A stretch of DNA of 38,970 bases from Oligoflexia bacterium. Its GTDB lineage: Bacteria; Bdellovibrionota_B; Oligoflexia; Oligoflexales; JAGOVF01. The stretch is taken from contig JAUILP010000030.1 in NCBI GenBank assembly GCA_030432875.1, positions 1 through 38,970 of the forward strand, in the 5' to 3' direction. Below, piece by piece: positions 27,832 to 35,053 of the stretch. The notes under the pieces were generated by a model that saw nothing but the letters and a program-made list of their open reading frames with translations, was not told where the DNA came from and made no database searches. Every line of letters begins with the position of its first letter. Positions within the stretch are counted from its first letter, which is position 1. The translations under genes were made by a program, and so were the position numbers.

Positions 27832-27906
27832 CATTTGGCGCAGGAGCGCCAAATGCGTGTCCTGAAGGGCAAGGCCCTGAAGGATCTCCGTGCTAAGTAT
27901 TAGATT
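27831..27906 (+). repeat. Two-hairpin repeat, copy B (3' of prkA, best preserved)
   Basis: Hairpin I is a perfect 11-bp stem: GCATTTGGCGC (27831-27841), AGGA loop, GCGCCAAATGC (27846-27856); its first G is the last base of the prkA stop. Hairpin II (27858-27887) is TCCT-GA-AGGGC-AAG-GCCCT-GA-AGGA. The tail CCGTGCTAAGTATTAGATT follows. Compared with copy C, two base pairs of stem I (C-G to T-A, A-T to C-G) and one of stem II (C-G to T-A) change on both sides. Confidence 0.8.
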
Positions 27907-27926
27907 TGTGGCGGTCCTTTGTCGCA

Positions 27927-28018
27927 GTAAGTAAATGGTGCTCGCGCGGTACGGTGTTTCGCGGCAAATGCGCGGTAAGTAAATGGTACTCGCACGGTAC
28001 TCTGTTTCGCGGCAAATG
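27927..28018 (+). repeat. Tandem 44-bp direct repeat between prkA and yeaH
   Basis: 27927-27970 and 27975-28018 match at 40 of 44 positions, 48 bp apart. Each unit runs from GTAAGTAAATGGT to TTTCGCGGCAAATG. No reading frame or strong hairpin explains them. The rest of the 393-bp spacer holds copy B of the two-hairpin repeat and an AGCGTTC/GAACGCT inverted repeat (about 28044-28089) that brackets GAGGCCTC. Confidence 0.8.
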
Positions 28019-28224
28019 GGTGGCCTGAATGACGCCTGTTAATGAGCGTTCGATTTGAGGAGGCCTCTAGTCTTAATCAGAACGCTTCTTTAGTATGAAT
28101 CTCTGGTTCGCACTCGGGACTAACGAACAGCTGGACTGAAGCGCAAATTTTTTGGGACTTTCTGTGGGGTCTTTCAAGGGTGGGCGAATAAAACAAACCT
28201 TTAATTGTATAAAGCTAGCTCTTT

Positions 28225-29328
28225 ATGAAAATGGAATCCGACTTAAATAGATTTAGAAAAATCGTTCGAGGTAAAATTCGTAGTGGCTTGAGAAAGTATA
28301 TTGCAAATGGAGATCTCATTGCCCGCCAAGGGAAAAAGAATATTACCATACCTTTGCCTCGCATTGATTTGCCACAATTTCAGCTGGGTGATGGTGAAGA
28401 AGGTGGTGTCGGCCAAGGAGAGGGCGAGGTTGGTGATGAAGTCGGTCAGGGGCAACCGCAGCCAGGAGAAGGAAAAGCAGGAGAAGCACCCGGTGAGCAC
28501 TCACTTGAAGTTGATATTTCTTTAGAGGAGCTTGCTGATATTTTGGGTGAAGAACTCGAGCTCCCCAATATTCAGGACAAAGGCAAAAAAAATCTTGAAG
28601 CTAAACAATATAAATATACGGGCATATTGAAACAGGGACCCGAGTCCTTAAGGCACTTTAAACGAACTTTTAAGGAAGCCCTTAAACGCAGTATTTCTTC
28701 TGGGGTTTATGATCCGGACAACCCCATTATCGTCCCCTTAAAAGAAGATAGAAGGTATCGGTCATACCAGGTTAGCTATAAACCTGCGGCAAATGCTGTC
28801 ATCCTCTACATGATGGATGTTTCGGGTTCTATGGGAGATGAGCAAAAAGAAATCGTACGCCTTACCAGTTTTTGGCTCGATATCTGGCTCTCACGCCAAT
28901 ACAAAGGTGTTGAAAAAAGGTATATCATCCATGATGCGACGGCCAAGGAAGTCGATCAAAATACGTTTTATCGCACTAAAGAATCTGGTGGTACGCTGAT
29001 TAGTTCAGCCTACAATCTTGCAGTAAAAATCATAGAAGAAAATTATAATCCGGCAGAATGGAATATTTATCTTTTTCATTTTTCTGATGGGGATAACTGG
29101 TCAGGAAATGATACTAACGAATGTCTAAAGCTCATGGATAATGTGCTGCTTCCTATCTCTAATTTGTTTTGCTATGGACAGGTTGAATCGCGATATGGTT
29201 CAGGGCAATTTGCCCGAGATTTAACTAAACAGTACGGAGAAACTCACGAAAAGGTGATCGTTGCTCCCATTAAAGACCGTGATGCTATTATGAACGCTCT
29301 TAAGATTTTTTTAGGAAAAGGTAAATAA
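28225..29328 (+). CDS. yeaH: YeaH/UPF0229 family VWA-like protein (DUF444)
   Basis: A 367-residue protein of the DUF444 family that partners PrkA and SpoVR in many bacteria. The N-terminus (1-50) is basic and matches family members ([20 protein letters not shown]). Residues 55-95 are a Gly/Glu/Gln low-complexity stretch. Residues 190-360 form a von Willebrand A-like domain with the metal-site motif DVSGSM (D198, S200, S202), then [11 protein letters not shown] and HFSDGDNWS. An ATG at 28231 is a possible alternative start. spoVR begins 2 bp after the stop, so the two are co-transcribed. Its function is unresolved; the three-gene module is associated with stress. Confidence 0.93.
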   Translation: MKMESDLNRFRKIVRGKIRSGLRKYIANGDLIARQGKKNITIPLPRIDLPQFQLGDGEEGGVGQGEGEVGDEVGQGQPQPGEGKAGEAPGEHSLEVDISLEELADILGEELELPNIQDKGKKNLEAKQYKYTGILKQGPESLRHFKRTFKEALKRSISSGVYDPDNPIIVPLKEDRRYRSYQVSYKPAANAVILYMMDVSGSMGDEQKEIVRLTSFWLDIWLSRQYKGVEKRYIIHDATAKEVDQNTFYRTKESGGTLISSAYNLAVKIIEENYNPAEWNIYLFHFSDGDNWSGNDTNECLKLMDNVLLPISNLFCYGQVESRYGSGQFARDLTKQYGETHEKVIVAPIKDRDAIMNALKIFLGKGK

Positions 29329-29330
29329 CC

Positions 29331-30830
29331 ATGGCTAGCATGTTTGATACTCGTCTTACCCCTGAACTTAAAGAGCTAGCAGAAAATCTCTTGAGAACTG
29401 CTACTGAGGCGGGGCTAGATGTTTTTCCCACCGTATTTGAACTTGTTGATTATAAACAACTGAGTGAGATAGCAGCATATGGTGGATTTCCGACTCGTTA
29501 CCCACATTGGCGCTGGGGAATGGAGTATGAGCGGATTTCTAAAAGCTATACTTATGGTCTTTCTATTATTTATGAAATGGTTATAAATAATAACCCCTGC
29601 TATGCCTACCTGCTTCGTGGCAACAGTTTAGTTTATCAAAAAACTGTTATCGCGCATGTTTACGGGCATTGTGATTTTTTTAAAAACAACTATTGGTTTA
29701 GTAAAACCAATCGTAAAATGCTTGATCAAATGGCGAATCACTCGTCTCAAGTACAAAAGATAATCAATGAAATTGGGCATGAAGAAGTGGAAGAGTTTGT
29801 AGATGTCTGTTTGTCACTGGAAAATTTGATCGATATTCATGCCCCTTTTAAATTTGCGTCAGAAAAAAAAGCTGAAGAAACTCTTGAAGATTTTCGTGAA
29901 AAACCTGTCGCTAAATTTGTGGCCAAAAACTACATGGATACCTATATAAATCCTGCTGAATATATGGAACAGCAGAAAAAAGCACAATCAGAAAAAAAAG
30001 TTCAGGAACAAAAATTTCCGGCAACTTCGCAGCGAGATGTGTTGCAATTTTTGCTAGAAAATGCCCCTCTGAATATTTGGAAGCGACGAATATTAGAGAT
30101 TATCCGAAATGAAGCGTATTATTTTGCTCCTCAGGGTCAGACAAAAATCCTAAATGAGGGTTGGGCTACCTATTGGCATAGCAAAATGATGACCGCGTTA
30201 GCGCCAGTTTGTGCCGATGAAATCATTGATTACTGCGATCATTATGCGGGAGTCGTCGCCTCTCATCCTGGGCAAGTTAATCCTTATAAACTAGGGGTAG
30301 AACTTTTACGTCACATTGAAAAAAGATGGAATAAAGGCCAATTTGGCCTGGAATATATGAGCATTGATGATCCCAAAATACGTAAAGCTTGGAATAAAGA
30401 CGTGGGGCTTGGAAAGCAAAAACTCTTTGAGGTCCGCAAAATCCACAATGACGTCACTTTTTTAGATGAATTTTTGGATGAAGATTTTTGCCATGAACAA
30501 AAAATGTTTATTTATGATTATGACAAACAAAGTGGAAAATATTTTATTTCTGGAAAAGACTTTCGCGAAATAAAATCACGTCTTTTGGACCAATTGACTA
30601 ATTTCAGCAATCCCATAATTAAGGTGGTTGATGGTAACTATAAAAATCGTGGTGAGCTGCTCCTAGAACATGATTATCAGGCCATGGGCTTAAAGAAAGA
30701 TTATGCCATAGAGACTTTGAAAAACCTTTTCAAGGTATGGGGGAGGCCCGTCCATGTTTTAACAATACAAGATAAATCTCCTGTAAAGATATCTTTTGAT
30801 GGAAGCAGTCATTTGGTGGAAAAAATATAA
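29331..30830 (+). CDS. spoVR: SpoVR family protein
   Basis: A 499-residue protein of the SpoVR/YcgB family, named after a Bacillus spore-cortex gene but widespread in non-sporulating bacteria. Recognised blocks: FELVDYKQLSEIAAYGGFPTRYPHWRWGMEYE (31-62), YAYLLRGNSLVYQKTVIAHVYGHCDFFKNNYWF (92-124), the central QRDVLQFLLENAP and WKRRILEIIRNEAYYFAPQGQTKILNEGWATYWHSK, and a C-terminal domain that begins near 395. The HVYGHCDF and NEGWATYWHS stretches contain conserved His and Glu, suggesting a metal site, though no activity is established. The order prkA-yeaH-spoVR is the classic module. This cannot be read as evidence of sporulation. Confidence 0.95.
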   Translation: MASMFDTRLTPELKELAENLLRTATEAGLDVFPTVFELVDYKQLSEIAAYGGFPTRYPHWRWGMEYERISKSYTYGLSIIYEMVINNNPCYAYLLRGNSLVYQKTVIAHVYGHCDFFKNNYWFSKTNRKMLDQMANHSSQVQKIINEIGHEEVEEFVDVCLSLENLIDIHAPFKFASEKKAEETLEDFREKPVAKFVAKNYMDTYINPAEYMEQQKKAQSEKKVQEQKFPATSQRDVLQFLLENAPLNIWKRRILEIIRNEAYYFAPQGQTKILNEGWATYWHSKMMTALAPVCADEIIDYCDHYAGVVASHPGQVNPYKLGVELLRHIEKRWNKGQFGLEYMSIDDPKIRKAWNKDVGLGKQKLFEVRKIHNDVTFLDEFLDEDFCHEQKMFIYDYDKQSGKYFISGKDFREIKSRLLDQLTNFSNPIIKVVDGNYKNRGELLLEHDYQAMGLKKDYAIETLKNLFKVWGRPVHVLTIQDKSPVKISFDGSSHLVEKI

Positions 30831-30851
30831 ATATAGACACCTTGGGTAAGT

Positions 30852-32684
30852 ATGAAGGCACCAGGATTTGTTATTTTAATTATTGTGAATGCCCTGCTAT
30901 CTTTTTTGCTTGGCTCTCAATATTTGTATGGCGCAGAGGTTCAGCGCCTTCCTCGGGTTCTTAATGCTGCCGTTCTACCTATACAGTGGAAATTGTCGCA
31001 GGAAAATAATTCGGAACTCATCCAAATTAAACAAGATCTAGATCAAGTTTTCTTTTCCTCAATTCAAGCTTCTTCCAAGTTTGTTGTTCTCAATCGCCAT
31101 TTAACCGCAAGTCTTTGGGAGACAGAAGCGGGTCGCGCTGAGTTAGAAAAGGATTTTGAAGCTCAAGTTTTCGTTAATTTAACAGTGGTTGAAGATCAAG
31201 AGTTAATGCGTCTCTCAATAAGACTCCTCGACCCAAATATGAAATCACTTCTTTATGAGTCTGCCGTGCATCCTCGTAGTTTGTTTTTAAATGTTGATAA
31301 AACACATCGTGAAAAAGCCATAAAGGAACTCACCTTCCAGTTAATAAATCGCATTCCTCTTGATGCTTATATAACTTCGATCCAAGGGTCTTACCTTACG
31401 CTATCTAAAGGCGCCAATCAAAATCTTTCCATAGGTGAAAAATATAAAGTTTACCGCCCCTTTGTTGCGACAACTCACCCTGTGCTAGGGACTTGGAATA
31501 CTTTTCAGCTTAAGCTGATGGGAGAAATTGAAATCATTGATCTGAAGGACATAACGGCCATCGCAAAAATAAATAATCAAATTTTTCCTGATGCTATCGA
31601 AATTACCGATGGCATTATTATTAAAGGCAATCCAGCGCGGCAAGCCTTTGTTTTAAGTCCTGAAGAAAGAGAAAAAGAACTTGCTAAACACGCTATTTTA
31701 GATCAAAAAACGTCTTCATCTTTATCTAAGCCCTCAGCCGGGGGCGAAGCAAGCCCAGAGACAGGCTTAACTGGAGGGCGGCAAAAATTAGAGAACGGCC
31801 ATGAGCTCGGTTCGCCCTACAGGGAATTGGAGGAGGAAAAATTAAATTCAAAGAGCCCCGTGTCTGAGTTGGAAGAAAAATATGCGCGTGACACGGGGAG
31901 TGATTCAAACGATCAAAAAAATGTGAGGCCCTCCCAGGATGAAACAAGTGAAGAAAGCGATAGCTATGCTGAGTCCTCGAGTTTGGCTAATAAAAAAACG
32001 CAGGAACTCTTGTCGGTATTAGGGTTGCTGCTTAATCAGGTTGATGTTTATACCGGAATTAAAATGTGGCAAATGAGTGGTAGTAGTAATGTCCGCAGTA
32101 AACTTAATTTGTTCCCACTTAATGTTTTTGGCGTGCGGGCTCAGCGGCGGCTCATGCCGAAAGTCTTTGCTTCACTTGGTGGCGATGTAGAATTTGGCAA
32201 AACCCAGAACGGTTCTTATTCAGGGTTTAATAGTGAGCTTTTACTTGAATACTTTGGTGATGCGAGTTTGTGGGGTAATGGTCAGAAAAAATACACGCTT
32301 GGAATTATCGGCTCCTTTTCTGGTCAGGGCATTAACGGCGAGCATCTCGGCGGTGGAGATCAGTTGCGGGGAGGCGGTTTCGCTCGGGTATTTGAAAATT
32401 TCAATTTGACGGGCGATCTAGGTAATCCATTGGAAGCTTATGGAGAGCTGAGCATACAGCCCTTAGCACTCGGACGCCTTGGAATAAAAGGCAAGAATTA
32501 TACTATTAAGTCATCTCTTGGGTGGGGCTTTGCCGCGGGGGCTTATTTACCCCAACATCAACCTCAGAGTTGGCAGTGGGGGGCTGAGCTAGGCTACAGT
32601 ACGTGCAGTTATACTCTCAGCAGTCAAAAGGAGCTTTCCTCAACCGCTTTCACTATAATGGGAATGGGTCGTTATCGCTTTTAG
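30852..32684 (+). CDS. Exported protein with FlgT-like start and C-terminal barrel-like region
   Basis: A 610-residue protein 21 bp after spoVR. A signal peptide covers about 1-28 (FVILIIVNALLSFLLGSQYLYGA). Residues 35-165 resemble the FlgT/TolB-N-like fold (VLNAAVLPIQWKL, SKFVVLNRHL). Residues 172-260 hold a FlgT C-terminal-like stretch (GSYLTLSKGANQNLSIGEKYKVYRP). A charged, Ser/Glu-rich linker follows (about 280-380). The rest (385-610) alternates polar and hydrophobic residues with Gly/aromatic turns and ends in RYRF, as outer-membrane barrels do. The FlgT link would suggest a flagellar envelope role, but it is a resemblance only. The stop is TAG. Confidence 0.72.
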   Translation: MKAPGFVILIIVNALLSFLLGSQYLYGAEVQRLPRVLNAAVLPIQWKLSQENNSELIQIKQDLDQVFFSSIQASSKFVVLNRHLTASLWETEAGRAELEKDFEAQVFVNLTVVEDQELMRLSIRLLDPNMKSLLYESAVHPRSLFLNVDKTHREKAIKELTFQLINRIPLDAYITSIQGSYLTLSKGANQNLSIGEKYKVYRPFVATTHPVLGTWNTFQLKLMGEIEIIDLKDITAIAKINNQIFPDAIEITDGIIIKGNPARQAFVLSPEEREKELAKHAILDQKTSSSLSKPSAGGEASPETGLTGGRQKLENGHELGSPYRELEEEKLNSKSPVSELEEKYARDTGSDSNDQKNVRPSQDETSEESDSYAESSSLANKKTQELLSVLGLLLNQVDVYTGIKMWQMSGSSNVRSKLNLFPLNVFGVRAQRRLMPKVFASLGGDVEFGKTQNGSYSGFNSELLLEYFGDASLWGNGQKKYTLGIIGSFSGQGINGEHLGGGDQLRGGGFARVFENFNLTGDLGNPLEAYGELSIQPLALGRLGIKGKNYTIKSSLGWGFAAGAYLPQHQPQSWQWGAELGYSTCSYTLSSQKELSSTAFTIMGMGRYRF

Positions 32685-32759
32685 GGTTACCCAGTCATTA
32701 ATAGGTTAAGCAGGTTATTTTCTTTTTTCCACTAACATCATGAGTGTTAAATAAAGTAC

Positions 32760-32787
32760 TTGCACAATTCTAAAAAATTTGTAATAT
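32760..32787 (+). promoter_or_regulatory. Promoter of the tRNA-Ala gene
   Basis: TTGCAC (32760-32765), a 16-bp spacer and TAATAT (32782-32787), about 20 bp before the mature tRNA 5' end. The boxes are close to consensus and the position is right for a tRNA gene. Confidence 0.6.
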
Positions 32788-32806
32788 CGAAAGACCTCAT
32801 GCATTT

Positions 32807-32882
32807 GGGGGTTTAGCTCAGTTGGTAGAGCGTCGGATTTGCATTCCGAAGGCCAGGAGTTCGAATCTCCTAACCTCCACCA
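32807..32882 (+). tRNA. tRNA-Ala (anticodon UGC)
   Basis: A full cloverleaf of 76 nt with CCA encoded (32880-32882). The acceptor GGGGGTT pairs with AACCTCC and contains the G3.U70 wobble that identifies alanine tRNAs. D stem GCTC/GAGC; anticodon stem TCGGA/TCCGA with loop TTTGCAT, giving anticodon TGC (32840-32842). The T arm is AGGAG-TTCGAAT-CTCCT. It stands alone, outside an rRNA operon. Confidence 0.97.
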
Positions 32883-33207
32883 GATTTCACTTCACTTCTT
32901 TCCTTTTTGGGGTACTGCGTTTTCAAAGAAGGTATGACTTCGACGCAAATTTTTAAAGTTCCCAAATCAGGAAAATCTTCAGCATAAATTTAGTTTTTTT
33001 ATATCAAAGATAGTATCCTTCCCCAATGATAATGGCCTCAACCTATTGTTTTTCAAAAAAAACATCGAAAAATGCTTGGGCTAAAAGGCCGGTAATTTAA
33101 GTTAGTTGCATTTTTCACTCACGCTGCCCCATTTTGTTTACACGCGCCTCCTAATATTCGCCTTTTATCTGCCGAAATTACACCAGTACCAGTGGATTAA
33201 GGATCTC
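32883..33207. other. 325-bp spacer after the tRNA
   Basis: I see no gene, clear terminator or strong promoter here. The reading frame of the next gene is technically open from 33106, but its Shine-Dalgarno and signal peptide point to 33208. Confidence 0.4.
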
Positions 33208-33942
33208 ATGTTAATGCTTTTTATCCGAAAAAGACTTTGTAGAGGATTGGGATTACTCCTTTTCTTGGCACTAGGAGAACTAAATCCCTCTGTAGCAAAG
33301 ACGATAGGGCTTGAGCTTGCCTATGGCTACCGCAGTATACTTCACAATGAGTTTCTCTCTCCAGATTCGGGAACAAGCACGGAACAATCTGCTCGCTTCT
33401 GGTTTTATCTGTCAGAGAATCTAGCAATGGGCGCTATATATCAGCAAGGCCAATTTAACATGATTGGCGATCCCTCCCGAATCGACGTCACTCTTGATGG
33501 AAAGTGGAGCTATAGCAATTATGGCCCCCAAATTCTTATGGAGGAAAACTTTGGAGGCGTCATCAGGCCATTTTTTTCCTTGGCCTACCTGATGGGACAG
33601 TCACGTCTATCGCTTAATAGTCTCACGCTGACGTCAGGGGCTAGCGATGCGAACTTGACCACGCAAATTGAGACGGTATCTGAGTTGTCTTCTCAGGGAC
33701 TCCAAAGCGAAATAGGAATAAGAATGGGTCAAACCTACGGTCTGCGACTTTCCTATATTAATAGCTATGAGCTAATCAAAATGAACGACCTTTCAACCCA
33801 AGTTTTACGCACAATAGATGGTAAGCGTGAGGCTTTTGACCCCTTAGATCAGAGTTTTTCTAGTGTCGCGGAGCAGGGGGGAAATAAAAAATTTGGTCAC
33901 TTTACCTATTCGTTCCTACTTGGCTTAGACATAGAGTTTTAG
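33208..33942 (+). CDS. Small outer-membrane beta-barrel protein
   Basis: A 244-residue protein from the ATG at 33208, chosen because AAGGA lies 4 nt upstream and a signal peptide follows (IRKRLCRGLGLLLFLALGEL, cleaved near SVA-KT); ATG 33214 is the alternative. The mature part is a run of amphipathic strands with Gly/Tyr/Asn turns (IGLELAYGYRS, RFWFYLSENLAMGAIYQQG, TYGLRLSYINSYEL) and ends FLLGLDIEF, a terminal-phenylalanine signature of outer-membrane barrels. It is probably an OmpW/OmpA-like 8-stranded barrel, but no family is confirmed. It ends 13 bp from the convergent lipoprotein gene. Confidence 0.75.
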   Translation: MLMLFIRKRLCRGLGLLLFLALGELNPSVAKTIGLELAYGYRSILHNEFLSPDSGTSTEQSARFWFYLSENLAMGAIYQQGQFNMIGDPSRIDVTLDGKWSYSNYGPQILMEENFGGVIRPFFSLAYLMGQSRLSLNSLTLTSGASDANLTTQIETVSELSSQGLQSEIGIRMGQTYGLRLSYINSYELIKMNDLSTQVLRTIDGKREAFDPLDQSFSSVAEQGGNKKFGHFTYSFLLGLDIEF

Positions 33943-33955
33943 GAACGCAGAAAAA

Positions 33956-34771
33956 TTACCAAGGAGGTGAGTCCCCCAGCGAATCCAGAGGCTCATTGTT
34001 AAGTTCTTCTTGCCTTGACCACTCCAAATTGAGTAGGTTCTGAATGTCTGCTTGAACGCGCGTCGTTTCAGCAAAGCCTTGCCCATAACAGATACTGTAA
34101 GGCCCATAAGCCCCCGCATCACATATTGCTGCCGTACTTTCGCCGTCTCCAATTATTTTTTCAAGCCAAGAAGTTAGGTCTATTGGCGCATTTAAATTTA
34201 CCGACGGATCGAAAACCATGGCTCTTTGGTTTAGGGAAAAAATAGGCGCAACATGATACCACCAATGAACTTCACCTGTCGGATGATAAGGAGTGGTACT
34301 AGAAAGACTTCCGAAAACAAAAATTTTTTGAAACGCAATATGGCTTTGTTCTCGCATGACTTCTGCTCTGGTATAGCACCCATCATCAGGATAAAACCAG
34401 GTAATCCTTCTTGCGAGTTCTGGGTGAGCGCTGTCGCGCAAAAATTGACTATTTCTCAAATATAAAAATTCAGCATTGATATCTTCTAAGGACGTGTAGT
34501 CAATGAGATGAGACGAATCTAAAAGCTCAATATCAACCGCATTACTGTGAACGGAGTGAAGATTGAAATAGGCGGCAAGCTTTAGTTGTGATAACCCTTG
34601 CCTAAAGCGGCCCTCGGCTTCAAAATAACTTTCATGGATATTGCGGTAAGCTGATAATTCTGTGCGGCTATCTGTTAAAACGATCTCCCGCTCCCCTGTG
34701 TTTCCACAAGCAGGCATTAAACTAAAGCTAAAAAGTATCATCACTAAAGTTCTCAATTGCTTCGCCCCCAT
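33956..34771 (-). CDS. Lipoprotein with protein-glutaminase-like catalytic triad
   Basis: A 271-residue protein with a lipoprotein signal (LVMILFSFSLMPAC, C22). The segment 128-192 carries a Cys-His-Asp set in the order of the protein-glutaminase (glutamine deamidase) fold: C132 in PDDGCYTRAEVM, H173 in VHWWYHVAPIF and D188 in MVFDPSVN. Known family members deamidate glutamine side chains of proteins, and in some pathogens act as toxins or effectors. The N-terminal 120 residues may be a pro- or substrate-binding region. Seen: the triad motifs. Inferred: activity. It could instead be a transglutaminase-like relative. It sits in the envelope with its active domain outside the inner membrane. 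Confidence 0.75.
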   Translation of the reverse strand: MGAKQLRTLVMILFSFSLMPACGNTGEREIVLTDSRTELSAYRNIHESYFEAEGRFRQGLSQLKLAAYFNLHSVHSNAVDIELLDSSHLIDYTSLEDINAEFLYLRNSQFLRDSAHPELARRITWFYPDDGCYTRAEVMREQSHIAFQKIFVFGSLSSTTPYHPTGEVHWWYHVAPIFSLNQRAMVFDPSVNLNAPIDLTSWLEKIIGDGESTAAICDAGAYGPYSICYGQGFAETTRVQADIQNLLNLEWSRQEELNNEPLDSLGDSPPW

Positions 34772-34846
34772 CGCGAGTCTCTGATTATTATCGGCATGTG
34801 CCTTTTTTACTTGATGATTGTATTGTTTTTTTAAAATTAGGGTACA

Positions 34847-34877
34847 TTGACAGTTCTAAGTCGAAGACATTTATACC
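34847..34877 (+). promoter_or_regulatory. Possible promoter of the ABC exporter operon
   Basis: A perfect TTGACA (34847-34852) is followed, at a long 19-bp spacing, by TATACC (34872-34877). The -35 is good and the -10 weak; the leader would be about 170 nt. The small reading frame that spans it (34798-35043) is not thought to be a gene. Confidence 0.3.
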
Positions 34878-35053
34878 CAATCAAAAAAAATGGAAAGCCG
34901 TGTTGTGTAGTCTTTTAGGCAAATGGGGAAATAAATATTTGCTGTGCATCATTCTTCGCGTTACCATTGCGAACGTTTCAGTTTTTAAAGGGATTTTTTG
35001 TGTCACCAAAAAATTCTACATAAGTTTCCGTTTATATTTTTAAGGGCATTATT

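Noticed and set aside
29331-30830. spoVR and prkA as evidence for sporulation
   Set aside because: Both families are common in non-sporulating Gram-negative bacteria; no other sporulation gene is in the window.
34798-35043. 81-codon plus-strand frame before the ABC exporter
   Set aside because: No ribosome site, odd composition, no known pattern; it spans the probable promoter.
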